Shown in pieces: positions 1 through 8,666 of a stretch of DNA of 41,251 nucleotides; position 1 is the first letter of the stretch; every line of letters begins with the position of its first letter. A program made the translations under genes and the position numbers. This stretch comes from Clostridia bacterium (GTDB lineage: Bacteria; Bacillota; Clostridia; Acetivibrionales; DSM-2933), in the NCBI GenBank assembly GCA_026418275.1, contig JAOABQ010000040.1, positions 1 through 41,251 on the forward strand, written 5' to 3'. Below the pieces are notes generated by a model. The model did no database searches, was not told the origin of the DNA, and worked only from the letters and a program-made list of their open reading frames with translations.

Positions 1-71
1 GTACTATGAAGTGGATCTGTCTATGATAATAAATGTGTATATAATGGATTCGTATGAATTGTAATAATGTG

Positions 72-100
72 TGGACGTGATATGCAAAGAATACTATAAT
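72..100 (+). promoter_or_regulatory. possible sigma-A promoter upstream of dnaE
   Basis: TGGACG at 72-77, a 17-base spacer and a perfect TATAAT at 95-100. The -35 matches consensus at 4 of 6 positions. It would give a leader of about 225 bases that opens with the 98-149 hairpin. The rest of the leader (150-320) is purine-rich and AT-rich; I see only a weak dyad (236-242 with 274-280) in it. Confidence 0.4.
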
Positions 101-149
101 AAATATAAGAGATTCTAGAATTATGACCCTAGAATCTCTTATATTTATT
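98..149. repeat. 21-bp perfect inverted repeat (hairpin)
   Basis: Bases 98-118 are the exact reverse complement of 129-149, with a 10-base loop (119-128). The arms are AT-rich, so the stem is long but not very stable per base pair. It could be the terminator of a gene left of the window (the right arm is T-rich in its 3' half), a 5' stem-loop of the dnaE transcript, or a repeat element with copies elsewhere. The sequence alone does not decide. Confidence 0.6.
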
Positions 150-331
150 TATAGATAAAGGTATAGGAAAAGGTAAAGGTAAGAAAAGATAAAAGTGAGG
201 ATAAAGGCATCATAATAATTAAGGAAAAGATAAGAAGATCAATTAGCAGGTGCTAAGGCTATCTTGAATATTCTTGATCTATACCTCTGCCTCTATCTTT
301 AGCTTTATTTCATACAATATCGGAGGAATTT

Positions 332-3300
332 ATGGGTGACTTTGTACACCTGCATGTGCATACGGAATACAGCCTCTTAGATGGGGCTAACCGGATTAAG
401 GATCTTATCAGGCATACTTTGGAACTGGGGATGAATAGTATTGCCATCACCGACCATGGCGTTATGTATGGTGTGGTGGATTTTTATAAAGAGGCGGTTA
501 AAGCAGGCGTTAAGCCGATTTTAGGCTGCGAAGTTTATACTGCGAAAAGAAGCAGGCATGATAAACAGCCGGGCATTGACAATGATCCGGGACACCTGGT
601 GCTTTTAGCAAAAGACTTTACAGGATACAAAAACTTAATGAAAATTGTTTCCACCGGTTTTACCGAAGGATTTTACTATAAACCCCGGGTGGATATGGAG
701 ATTCTACAAAAATACAGCGAGGGGCTTATTGCGTTAAGTGCCTGCTTATCAGGGGATGTACCCAAGGCTCTTTTGCAGAGTGACTATGAAAGGGCAAAGG
801 AAACTGCCTTGCGGTTTTACCGTATCTTCGGAGAAGAGAACTATTACCTGGAACTCCAAAGCAACGGCATAGAGGAGCAAAATTTGGTCAATCAGCAGCT
901 CATTAAGCTCAGCAAGGAAACAGGGATCCCTTTGATTGCTACCAACGATGCACATTATTTAAGGCGGAGTGATGCAAGGGCGCATGAAATATTACTTTGC
1001 ATCCAAACGGGAAAAAATATAAATGATGAAGATCGGATGACATTTTCAGGAGAGGAGTTTTATGTGAAGTCTCCTGAAGAAATGGCCGCTTTGTTTAAAC
1101 ATGTTCCTGAGGCAATTGAAAATTCCGTTAAAATATCCGAGCGCTGCAATGTGGAGCTTGAGTTTAACAAACTTCATTTACCTCAATTTGAAGTGCCGGG
1201 AGAGAGGGAACCTTATGAGTACCTTCAAGATCTTTGCTTTCAGGGGTTAAAATGTTTATACAGGGAAGATTGCGATGAAGAAAAGATAAAAAGGCTTCAA
1301 TATGAGTTGGCTATTATTAAACAAATGGGGTATGTGGATTATTTTCTTGTTGTATGGGATTTTATAAAGTATGCCAAGGATCATGGGATTATGGTGGGGC
1401 CGGGGAGAGGATCGGCTGCAGGAAGTTTGGTTTCCTATTGCCTTGGAATTACCAATATTGACCCTCTTCGGTATAGTCTCTTGTTTGAGAGATTTTTAAA
1501 TCCTGAGAGAATAAGCATGCCGGATATTGATATCGACTTTTGCTTCGAAAGAAGGCAGGAAGTGATTGATTACGTTGTAAGAAAGTATGGGGCGGAAAGG
1601 GTTGCACAGATCATTACCTTCGGAACCATGGCAGCTAGAGCCGCTATCCGGGACGTAGGAAGAGCATTGGATATTTCCTATGGAGAAGTGGATGCCATTG
1701 CGAAAATGATTCCCTTTCAAATCGGAATGAATATAGAAAAGGCCCTTGAAGTCAATCCGGAGCTTAGAAACCGGTATCATGAGGATGAAAGGGTTAAAGA
1801 ACTGATCGATACGGCAAAACTTTTGGAAGGAATGCCCAGGCATGCTTCCACCCATGCTGCCGGTGTGGTGATATCCAAAGATCCTATAACCGAATATGTG
1901 CCTTTGCAAAAAAATGAGGATAGTGTAACGACCCAGTTTACCATGGGGCTTTTGGAGGAACTGGGCCTTCTGAAAATGGATTTTTTGGGCCTTCGGACGC
2001 TCACGGTTATAAGGGATGCAGTAGAACTGATCGAAAAAAATCATGGGAAGGAGATCCAAATTGACGGGCTCAATATGGATGATCCGAATGTTTTTAAACT
2101 GATTGGTGAAGGTAGAACGGCAGGGATTTTCCAATTGGAAAGCGCGGGTATGACACAGTTTATGAAGGAACTTCAGCCTTCATGCCTTGAGGATATCATT
2201 GCGGGAATATCCTTGTACCGCCCCGGGCCTATGGATCAGATTCCAAGGTATATCCGGAATAAGAACAAGCAGGAGGAGGTAAAATATGACCATCCTCTGC
2301 TGGAAAAAATTTTGGATGTGACCTATGGATGCATGGTATATCAGGAGCAGGTAATGCAAATTGTCCGTGACCTTGCAGGGTATTCCATGGGAAGATCTGA
2401 CCTTGTTCGGAGAGCTATGTCAAAGAAAAAGGTCAGCATTATGGAACAGGAACGGCAAAACTTTGTTTACGGAATAAAGGATGAGCATGGAAATTATATT
2501 GTAAATGGAGCCATTCGGAACGGTGTGGATGAAAGCACTGCCAATAAAATTTTTGATGAGATGATGGATTTTGCAAGTTATGCTTTTAATAAATCCCACG
2601 CAGCAGCCTATGCTGTGATTGCTTATCAAACAGCATGGCTTAAATTTTATTATCCGGTGGAGTTTATGGCCGCTTCATTAAACAGCTTTTTAGGAAGCAG
2701 CGATAAAGTTTCTCAATATGTTCATGAGTGTAAAGCTATGGGTATTGATGTGCTGCCTCCCGATATCAATGAGAGCCATGTTAAGTTTACCGTTGTGAAC
2801 GGAAAGGTACGCTTTGGGCTGGCGGCGGTTAAAAATGTGGGTGAAAATGCAGTAAGATGTATTATTTTTGAGCGGAATGAGCGGGGGATTTTTAAAGGCT
2901 TCAGGGAATTCTGCGAGAGAATGGACGGGAAGGATATCAATAAAAGGTGTATTGAAAGCCTTATAAAAAGTGGGGCATTTGATTCATTAGGCATATTCAG
3001 ATCCAAGCTCATGACAATTTACGAAAAATTAATCGATGGAATCAGCCAGACAAGAAAGAGAAATATGGAAGGGCAGCTTTCCATATTTGAAGCACAAAAT
3101 AGTCAAGATACAGCAAAGACAATGGAAGAGGACTATCCGGATATTAAGGAATACCCTACCAAAATGCTTTTGGCAATGGAGAAGGAAATGTTGGGTCTTT
3201 ACGTATCGGGACATCCTTTAAACGAATTTGCAGATGAAATGAAAAAACAGGTTACCGTATTAAGTTCGGATTTAAATATGGATATTGAAGAAAATGAAGC

Positions 3301-3811
3301 CAATACGGCACTAAACGGCCTCAAAAATATTAAGGATGGAATGCAGGTGACTGTTGGAGGAATTGTTGCCGAAAAGAAGAACAAAATCACAAAAAGTAAT
3401 AACCAGATGGCATTTATAACGCTGGAAGACATGTATGGAACAATGGAAGTCATTGTTTTTCCGACCGTGCTGGTGAAATACGATAGGTTGTTGGCTGAGG
3501 AAAATATTGTACTTATTCATGGTCGAATAAGTGTAAAAGAAGATGAGAATCCTAAAATAATATGTGAAGAAGTGAGTTCCTTGAAAAAAACAACGGCAAA
3601 AAAACTTTATTTGAAACTTGGAGATAAAATGTTGGATTCATCTCTTGCTTCCTTGCTGAAATATTTTGGAGGAGGAACGCCTGTATGTTTATTTAATGAA
3701 TCAGACCGTTCCGTAAAAGTGATGGATAGAGAGTATTGGATTCATTTGAATGAAACGTTGGTATCCGAACTCAAATCAAGACTGGGAGATGAGAATGTAA
3801 AGGTAGTATAA
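332..3811 (+). CDS. dnaE: DNA polymerase III subunit alpha (DnaE type)
   Basis: Replicative C-family DNA polymerase subunit of 1159 residues, a normal length for DnaE. The N-terminal PHP domain is visible from residue 6 (HLHVHTEYSLLDG). The polymerase active site has the PDIDIDF motif with aspartates at 398, 400 and 402, and a third acidic site in KMDFLGLRTL at Asp550. A helix-hairpin-helix region and an OB-fold near residues 1000-1080 (VTVGGIVAEKKNKI) follow. In low-GC Firmicutes DnaE usually works beside PolC, in primer extension and lagging-strand synthesis; PolC is not in this window. The start follows GGAGG at 321-325 with good spacing. It has a leader of at least 200 bases and stands alone before the mtrB unit. 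Confidence 0.98.
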   Translation: MGDFVHLHVHTEYSLLDGANRIKDLIRHTLELGMNSIAITDHGVMYGVVDFYKEAVKAGVKPILGCEVYTAKRSRHDKQPGIDNDPGHLVLLAKDFTGYKNLMKIVSTGFTEGFYYKPRVDMEILQKYSEGLIALSACLSGDVPKALLQSDYERAKETALRFYRIFGEENYYLELQSNGIEEQNLVNQQLIKLSKETGIPLIATNDAHYLRRSDARAHEILLCIQTGKNINDEDRMTFSGEEFYVKSPEEMAALFKHVPEAIENSVKISERCNVELEFNKLHLPQFEVPGEREPYEYLQDLCFQGLKCLYREDCDEEKIKRLQYELAIIKQMGYVDYFLVVWDFIKYAKDHGIMVGPGRGSAAGSLVSYCLGITNIDPLRYSLLFERFLNPERISMPDIDIDFCFERRQEVIDYVVRKYGAERVAQIITFGTMAARAAIRDVGRALDISYGEVDAIAKMIPFQIGMNIEKALEVNPELRNRYHEDERVKELIDTAKLLEGMPRHASTHAAGVVISKDPITEYVPLQKNEDSVTTQFTMGLLEELGLLKMDFLGLRTLTVIRDAVELIEKNHGKEIQIDGLNMDDPNVFKLIGEGRTAGIFQLESAGMTQFMKELQPSCLEDIIAGISLYRPGPMDQIPRYIRNKNKQEEVKYDHPLLEKILDVTYGCMVYQEQVMQIVRDLAGYSMGRSDLVRRAMSKKKVSIMEQERQNFVYGIKDEHGNYIVNGAIRNGVDESTANKIFDEMMDFASYAFNKSHAAAYAVIAYQTAWLKFYYPVEFMAASLNSFLGSSDKVSQYVHECKAMGIDVLPPDINESHVKFTVVNGKVRFGLAAVKNVGENAVRCIIFERNERGIFKGFREFCERMDGKDINKRCIESLIKSGAFDSLGIFRSKLMTIYEKLIDGISQTRKRNMEGQLSIFEAQNSQDTAKTMEEDYPDIKEYPTKMLLAMEKEMLGLYVSGHPLNEFADEMKKQVTVLSSDLNMDIEENEANTALNGLKNIKDGMQVTVGGIVAEKKNKITKSNNQMAFITLEDMYGTMEVIVFPTVLVKYDRLLAEENIVLIHGRISVKEDENPKIICEEVSSLKKTTAKKLYLKLGDKMLDSSLASLLKYFGGGTPVCLFNESDRSVKVMDREYWIHLNETLVSELKSRLGDENVKVV

Positions 3812-3925
3812 TTGTCCTCTATACAGTTTAATATTATGTAATGCTGCTTGGGATATTACCTTATTTTCACACATCATATTGATTTTTGGCATAAAATAAT
3901 ATATAGTTATGGCGAGGTGGTTTAT

Positions 3926-4159
3926 TTGGATCGGGATTTGGAAAAGATATTAGGAGATTATGTGGTTATAAAAGCTGAAGAAAATGGAGTTAATATTATT
4001 GGATTAACAAGAGGAAGAGATACAAAATTTCATCATACTGAAAAGCTTGACAAGGGTGAAGTGCTGTTAGCCCAGTTTACTGAGAATACTTCTGCAATCA
4101 AGGTTAGGGGTAAAGCTACAATATTATGTCGCCATGGGGAAATCCATTCCGGCGAATAA
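3926..4159 (+). CDS. mtrB: trp RNA-binding attenuation protein (TRAP)
   Basis: 77-residue protein that matches the TRAP family closely. It carries [17 protein letters not shown], then [22 protein letters not shown] and a short tail, in the same order and spacing as Bacillus TRAP (75 residues). The RNA-contacting residues Lys37, Lys56 and Arg58 of B. subtilis TRAP correspond to Lys40, Lys59 and Arg61 here, and the tryptophan-pocket Thr and Ser residues are kept. TRAP forms an 11-subunit ring that binds tryptophan and then (G/U)AG repeats in trp leader RNAs. I chose the TTG at 3926 because GGCGAGGTGG (3911-3920) lies 5 bases upstream; the frame stays open to an ATG at 3848, but that extra N-terminus is unlike the family. 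It probably shares a transcript with the next small gene. No mtrA (folE) is adjacent, unlike in Bacillus. Confidence 0.93.
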   Translation: MDRDLEKILGDYVVIKAEENGVNIIGLTRGRDTKFHHTEKLDKGEVLLAQFTENTSAIKVRGKATILCRHGEIHSGE

Positions 4160-4179
4160 TTCATAAAGGGGCGTTTTTT

Positions 4180-4377
4180 ATGTGGACAGTAGTATACATG
4201 GCTCAAAGTAAGGAGATAGCCACCAAGCTTCAAGAACTGCTTACGGGAGAGGGCATTTTGGTTAAATTACGACCGATTAGTAAGAATCATGAAAATAATG
4301 ATAATTATTATGAGGTGTTGGTTCCAGAGGCAGAGGTTGAAGAAGCCCATAGTGTAATCATTGAAAAGGGATACTGA
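4180..4377 (+). CDS. small DUF2007-like putative signal-transducing protein
   Basis: 65-residue protein starting MWTVVYMAQSKEIATKLQ and ending in a region EVLVPEAEVEEAHSVI. The pattern of a short strand, helix, strand and a final helix resembles the DUF2007 / small ferredoxin-like-fold proteins seen in many clostridia. Their function is unknown, and database labels such as glutamate decarboxylase for this family are not supported by the sequence. The start at 4180 has AAGGGG at 4166-4171; an in-frame upstream ATG at 4126 lies inside mtrB and is less likely. The 20-base gap to mtrB suggests co-transcription. Confidence 0.75.
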   Translation: MWTVVYMAQSKEIATKLQELLTGEGILVKLRPISKNHENNDNYYEVLVPEAEVEEAHSVIIEKGY

Positions 4378-4408
4378 GAAACGAATTGAATAAAGTTAGT
4401 ACGTTAAT

Positions 4409-4440
4409 CCCGTGTTCAATTTCTGCGCGGGTTTAATATT
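4409..4440 (+). terminator. weak hairpin, possible terminator
   Basis: Six-base stem (4409-4414 with 4426-4431, one G-U pair) around an 11-base loop, followed by TTTAATATTTT. It sits 31 bases after the DUF2007-like stop codon, the right place to end the mtrB unit, but both the stem and the T-tract are modest. Confidence 0.4.
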
Positions 4441-4512
4441 TTAAAACGGGATATATTATTTATAGTATTTTATATATTATATAGTGTACTTTGATTTTGA
4501 AAGGGGGATTCT

Positions 4513-4929
4513 GTGATTACCTCAGAAACTAAGCTTACTGTGAGATATGCGGAGACAGACCAAATGGGAATTGTCCATCATTCCAATTACCCAATTTGGT
4601 ACGAAGCAGCAAGGACGGATTTTATCAAAAGTATAGGAATGCCCTATTCCAAGATTGAGGAGAAAGGGGCACTTCTTCCACTTATCGAATTAAAATGTTC
4701 CTATTTAAGTTCTGCCAAATATGAGGATGAACTCCTGATAAAGACAAGTGTTAAAGAATTTACATACACAAGATTAACTTTTTATTATGAAGTGTATAAA
4801 ATGAATCAAAATGAGTTGATCAATCGGGGTGAAACAGCTCATGTGTGGACTACCAAGGAATTAAAGCCCGTAAATATTAAAAAGTATATGCCTGAAATTT
4901 ACGAGTTGCTCAAAAAAATAAACGAATGA
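4513..4929 (+). CDS. hotdog-fold acyl-CoA thioesterase, YbgC/FadM family
   Basis: 138-residue single-domain hotdog protein of the 4-hydroxybenzoyl-CoA thioesterase family. The signature RYAETDQMGIVHHSNYPIW is intact and Asp16 aligns with the catalytic aspartate of the family. These enzymes hydrolyse acyl-CoA or acyl-ACP thioesters in the cytosol; the substrate cannot be read from the sequence. Translation starts at GTG 4513 with AAGGGGG at 4501-4507. It precedes pgsA, so a role in lipid metabolism is possible but not shown. Confidence 0.88.
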   Translation: MITSETKLTVRYAETDQMGIVHHSNYPIWYEAARTDFIKSIGMPYSKIEEKGALLPLIELKCSYLSSAKYEDELLIKTSVKEFTYTRLTFYYEVYKMNQNELINRGETAHVWTTKELKPVNIKKYMPEIYELLKKINE

Positions 4930-5010
4930 AGTTTGACTTTTTTAAGATTGCATAAATTAAGAAATGGTTTGTACGAGATATGATTGAAATTCTTTTCAGG
5001 AGGTGAGTGG

Positions 5011-5529
5011 GTGAATATTCCTAATATTTTGACAGGAATAAGGTTTTTACTCATACCGGTATTTGGATATTATCTTTATAACGAGTCTTATTTATTGGCT
5101 GTAATCCTGTTTTTACTTGCAGGCCTTACAGATGTTTTAGATGGATATATTGCGAGGAAATTCGATTTAATTACCACTTTTGGGAAATTAGCGGACCCGG
5201 TCGCGGATAAATTGATTTTGATAACGGCATTGGTGCTGCTTACTGTGCAGAGTAGGATGCCCATTATTATCACCATTGTTGTTGTTGCAAAAGAGATTTT
5301 TATGGGCGCAGGGAGCATTCTTCTTTATCGGCAGGGGAATCACGTGGTTGCGGCAAATTGGTATGGAAAAATGGCTACAGTCATCTTCTATGTCGCTGTC
5401 GTTACAACTATGGCCTTTAAGCTGGAGGAGCCATATACCAATATACTCATGGGTATTGCTGTATTTTCCACCTTATTTGCGTTTTTTATGTATTCATTGA
5501 CTTTTAGGAAAATAAGGAACTTAAACTAG
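5011..5529 (+). CDS. pgsA: CDP-diacylglycerol-glycerol-3-phosphate 3-phosphatidyltransferase
   Basis: 172-residue membrane enzyme that makes phosphatidylglycerol phosphate, the committed step to anionic phospholipids. The CDP-alcohol phosphotransferase signature D-x2-D-G-x2-A-R-x8-G-x3-D-x3-D is complete in DVLDGYIARK and FGKLADPVAD, at about residues 41-66. Several hydrophobic segments follow, with the last near the C-terminus. I take the GTG at 5011 because AGGAGGTG (4999-5006) lies just before it and the protein then begins MNIPNILTGIRF, the usual form of PgsA. An in-frame TTG at 4984 would place the Shine-Dalgarno sequence inside the gene. Confidence 0.92.
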   Translation: MNIPNILTGIRFLLIPVFGYYLYNESYLLAVILFLLAGLTDVLDGYIARKFDLITTFGKLADPVADKLILITALVLLTVQSRMPIIITIVVVAKEIFMGAGSILLYRQGNHVVAANWYGKMATVIFYVAVVTTMAFKLEEPYTNILMGIAVFSTLFAFFMYSLTFRKIRNLN

Positions 5530-5580
5530 AAAGTAACACAGTCGATCTTATCATTGTTTTGAAAATGAAGGGTACCTAAG

Positions 5581-6498
5581 ATGTTTGGATATATTATGCC
5601 GGATAAGCCTGAACTTAAAATCAAAGAATTTGAAGCATTCAAGGCATTTTACTGCGGGGTTTGCAAAGCAATTAAGAAAAGGTCAGGCCAAATTCCACGA
5701 TTTACGCTTAATTATGACACGACATTTTTAGCCATTCTTTTATCCTCAATTTCCAATGAAAAAATAGATATAAAAAAAGAACATTGTATCATTCACCCAA
5801 TTAGAAAAATAAAATATGTAATCAACCATCCTATTGTAGATTATGCGGCCGATATGAATGTTATATTGGCCTATTTGAGTTTGACGGACAAATGGAAGGA
5901 TGAAAAATCCTTTGCTGCTTTAATGGGCATAAAAGTATTGAAATCCAGATACAAAAATTTAAAGTCAAAATATGATGAAAAATGTGGTACAATAGAAGAA
6001 GGGTTGAAAAAGCTGACAAAACTTGAAGTGTCCAAATGCAATTCTATGGATGAAGCAGCAGAGCCATTTGCAAAGCTAATGGAAGAGATTGCAGTCTACA
6101 GGCCTTTGATTCATTCTGCCAGAGAGGAAGAGGTACACCGGTGGCTGGGATATAATATTGGAAAATGGGTTTATATTATAGACGCATTTGACGATATTGA
6201 AAAGGACATTAAAAAAAGAAATTATAATCCATTGATTTACCAGTTTAAATATCATGGCCAAGATATAAATGTATTTAAAAATAAAGTAAGAGAACGTGTA
6301 AGTATAAGTCTTTTCTACACTTTGGAGCAGATAGAAAGAGCGTATCGCTTGCTGGATGTAAAAAGGCATAAGAGTATACTGGATAATATCATTCATATTG
6401 GAATGTTTAAGACAACAGAGCGAATTTTAAAGGTGGGAGAATGTAAAAATGGAGAGCAATCCCTATCTGGTATTGAGACTTCAAAGAGGAGCATCTGA
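5581..6498 (+). CDS. DUF5685 family protein
   Basis: 305-residue protein beginning MFGYIMPDKPELKIKEFEAF, with an early CGVC pair (YCGVCKAIKKRSG) typical of the DUF5685 family, which I recognise by its N-terminus. It is mostly helical by eye, without a signal peptide or membrane segments. The function is unknown. Its 3' end overlaps the next gene by 50 bases in another frame, which suggests coupled translation with the J-domain-like protein; these two types of gene are commonly neighbours in clostridia. AAGGGT upstream is an acceptable ribosome binding site. Confidence 0.75.
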   Translation: MFGYIMPDKPELKIKEFEAFKAFYCGVCKAIKKRSGQIPRFTLNYDTTFLAILLSSISNEKIDIKKEHCIIHPIRKIKYVINHPIVDYAADMNVILAYLSLTDKWKDEKSFAALMGIKVLKSRYKNLKSKYDEKCGTIEEGLKKLTKLEVSKCNSMDEAAEPFAKLMEEIAVYRPLIHSAREEEVHRWLGYNIGKWVYIIDAFDDIEKDIKKRNYNPLIYQFKYHGQDINVFKNKVRERVSISLFYTLEQIERAYRLLDVKRHKSILDNIIHIGMFKTTERILKVGECKNGEQSLSGIETSKRSI

Positions 6499-7087
6499 GG
6501 CTGAGATTCTTAAGGCATATCAGATTTTGGCAAGCAAATACTGCTTGAAAGATTTTAAAAACAGTCCGTTATACGAGTTTGCAAAGGAAAAAATGCACGA
6601 AATTACAGTTGCTTTTAAAAAATTGATGAATCCTGAAAAGGAAGTTGACCCAAGTAATTGTATGACGAGTGATTCCATCCTTAAAAATACCGGTACAAAT
6701 GAGTTTTATACTCAAATTAGGACCCATATCATCCACAATCAATTAGGCCTTGCAGACGAAATGCTGGAAAATCAAGATTCCCGCGACGCTGAATGGAATT
6801 ATTTAAAGGGAATTGTTTTGCTATATAAGGGGTGGTACGACAAGGCACTAAGTCATGTAGAGTTGGCCGTCCGGGTGGAGCCTGAGAACGGGGAATACAA
6901 TAATTTGCTTCAGGATTTGATCAGCAGGCCAACAGAATCCAGGAAATCAAGGAAAAAGTCGCATATGATGGATGACTGCTGCAAAGGCTGTGACTGCTGT
7001 GAATGTGTTGCTTGTGACCATTGTCACTGTCCCTGTAGTGACGGGTGTGATTGCAATTGTTGTGATGGGTGCGGATGTGACTGCTGA
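6449..7087 (+). CDS. degenerate J-domain protein with TPR-like middle and 17-Cys tail
   Basis: 212 residues in three parts. Residues 1-65 look like a DnaJ J-domain (NPYLVLRLQRGASEAEI, then EITVAFKKLMNPE), but the HPD tripeptide needed to stimulate DnaK is absent (KYCLKDF at that place). Residues 90-160 look like TPR helices (YLKGIVLLYKGWYDKALSHV). The last 36 residues before the C-terminus hold 17 cysteines in CC, CxC and CxxC spacings with Asp, Gly and His, as expected of a metal-binding or disulfide-rich tail. The start at 6449 has GTGGGAG upstream and lies inside the DUF5685 gene. Function is unknown; a Hsp70 co-chaperone role is unlikely without HPD. Confidence 0.75.
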   Translation: MESNPYLVLRLQRGASEAEILKAYQILASKYCLKDFKNSPLYEFAKEKMHEITVAFKKLMNPEKEVDPSNCMTSDSILKNTGTNEFYTQIRTHIIHNQLGLADEMLENQDSRDAEWNYLKGIVLLYKGWYDKALSHVELAVRVEPENGEYNNLLQDLISRPTESRKSRKKSHMMDDCCKGCDCCECVACDHCHCPCSDGCDCNCCDGCGCDC

Positions 7088-7162
7088 AGTTGGCATTATA
7101 GATTTTGACCTTGCTTGTCTATGATCAAAACTACCAAAAAAGGTATTGAAGAGGTGCTTAAA

Positions 7163-7849
7163 GTGAAATTTAAAATAACTTCTATGCAGCTTCTTTATGT
7201 GATACTATTTCAGATTGTTTTAATTAATATATTTTTAGGGGTTTTACTCTTTAACACAACCAAGGTAAAATCGGAGAGTGAGCCGGGGACGGTTAATACA
7301 AAAGCCGTGTTGGATCATGGAAAAACTAAAAAGAAGGGTACGGAACAGCGTCCCTTGAGTAAACCTGAAAGCGCTCCGTCAAAGCTTAAAAATAACAGTA
7401 TGATGTCGGTACATACGGATAAAAAGGAAGACCCCTTGTTAAAACTAATTGCAGGTATAGATAAGTACACCAGAAAAAATGGGATTTATAAAATCAACGA
7501 TAACATAGATGAAGTAAATTGTTTTATAGCCACTACATACGATTTGTCCTATGAAAGTTGCGGGAAGTATCCCTCTCATCCGGAGTACGGAATTACATTC
7601 AGTGGTACCAAAGCAGTGAAGGGAAGAACCATTGCAGTGGACCCCAATGTAATTCCCCTTGGAAGCTCGGTATATTTAGAGTTTCCCTCTCCCTACAGGC
7701 ACATGAACGGGTGGTATAAGGCAGAGGATACGGGAAGACTGGTAAAAGGGAAAATTATTGATGTTTTCCTGGGAGCGTCGGCTTTTTATGAAATGGAGCA
7801 ATTCGGGAGCCGTTTGGTAATTGCAAAGGTTATTCCACCCGAGTCTTAA
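7163..7849 (+). CDS. membrane-anchored 3D-domain protein (cell-wall associated)
   Basis: 228 residues. An N-terminal hydrophobic segment (LLYVILFQIVLINIFLGVL) acts as a signal anchor, followed by a low-complexity Lys/Ser/Pro linker, and a C-terminal 3D domain (about residues 130-228). The three aspartates that name the domain are in AVDPNVIPLGS, AEDTG and IIDVFLG. 3D domains have the double-psi beta-barrel fold of lytic transglycosylase MltA and of Rpf/YocH cell-wall proteins, so it probably acts on peptidoglycan outside the membrane. I prefer GTG 7163 with GAGGTG at 7151-7156; the frame is open from a TTG at 7115. Confidence 0.8.
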   Translation: MKFKITSMQLLYVILFQIVLINIFLGVLLFNTTKVKSESEPGTVNTKAVLDHGKTKKKGTEQRPLSKPESAPSKLKNNSMMSVHTDKKEDPLLKLIAGIDKYTRKNGIYKINDNIDEVNCFIATTYDLSYESCGKYPSHPEYGITFSGTKAVKGRTIAVDPNVIPLGSSVYLEFPSPYRHMNGWYKAEDTGRLVKGKIIDVFLGASAFYEMEQFGSRLVIAKVIPPES

Positions 7850-7916
7850 TAGGTATCAAAGTGGATTGATTGTGTCTTGCACAAATGAAAAATTAGAAAA
7901 CAGGCAGGTTTATAGA

Positions 7917-8585
7917 ATGGATACAGTTCGTACATTTGTATATAAAGTTGACAATGAACTATTACCCAATTTAAATATTCAGAGTGTAAATTCAAGTGAC
8001 CCAATTGAAGTTCGTTCGGTACCTGTTCCTTGGAAGCTTCTTGGAGCAGGTAATTATGCTGCAGGTCTTCAGCATCCGGAGTTTCCGGAATATGTAGTCA
8101 AGGTTTATGCGCCGGGACGTCCCGGTCTTCATGAAGAAGTAACCGTCTATAATAAAATAGGTTCTCACCCCGCCTACTCCCAGTGTTATCACTCAGGGGA
8201 CAATTATCTTGTGCTGAAATTTCTAAATGGGGTTACGTTTTATGAATGTTTGAAACGTGGAATCCGTATTCCGGAAAGTGTAATTGAGGATATTGACAAT
8301 GCCTTGCAATATGCGAAAAACAGAGGGCTTTATCCCCATGATGTTCATGCCAAAAACGTCATGGTGGTTGAAGGAAGAGGGGTAGTTGTCGATATCTCCG
8401 ATTTTTATAAGGATGAGTACTGTTCCCTTTGGAAGGATGTTAAAAAGGCTTATAAAAAGGTATACCGCCCATTTCTGTACCGTTTTCCCATACCCATTCC
8501 GGAGTTTTTATTAAATACTGTTAGAAAAGGGTACCGCTTATATAAAAGAATAAAGCGGCGGGCTAAAAAGTCGGACAATCTTTAA
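7917..8585 (+). CDS. small protein-kinase-like (RIO/YrzF-type) protein
   Basis: About 222 residues with a minimal kinase fold: a Gly-rich LGAGNYAAGL loop, VVKVY with the putative ATP-binding lysine, HEE as candidate helix-C acidic residues, the catalytic-loop motif PHDVHAKNVMV (His141, Asp142, Asn147) and VVDISDF in place of DFG. The C-terminus is very basic (YRLYKRIKRRAKK). This resembles the small YrzF-like kinases of Firmicutes and lipopolysaccharide-kinase-like folds; the substrate is unknown. The start is uncertain: the ATG at 7917 has a weak AGGCAGG; GTG 7872 or TTG 7821 (overlapping the 3D gene) are alternatives. It ends 80 bases before a good terminator. Confidence 0.7.
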   Translation: MDTVRTFVYKVDNELLPNLNIQSVNSSDPIEVRSVPVPWKLLGAGNYAAGLQHPEFPEYVVKVYAPGRPGLHEEVTVYNKIGSHPAYSQCYHSGDNYLVLKFLNGVTFYECLKRGIRIPESVIEDIDNALQYAKNRGLYPHDVHAKNVMVVEGRGVVVDISDFYKDEYCSLWKDVKKAYKKVYRPFLYRFPIPIPEFLLNTVRKGYRLYKRIKRRAKKSDNL

Positions 8586-8666
8586 TTCCCATTAGAGCAG
8601 CCTAAACCATCCCACTAAAACAAAGGTTTTCAGCAGTTTGATTTATCGAATTCAAAGTTTCTAACC

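Noticed and set aside
1496..2134. 212-codon reverse-strand frame inside dnaE
   Set aside because: It is a shadow of a strongly conserved gene, with no ribosome binding site and no recognisable protein features.
3879..3907. TTGATT-17-TATAGT promoter for mtrB
   Set aside because: It would start transcription at about 3914, inside the ribosome binding site of the TTG start; a promoter further upstream or read-through from dnaE is more likely.
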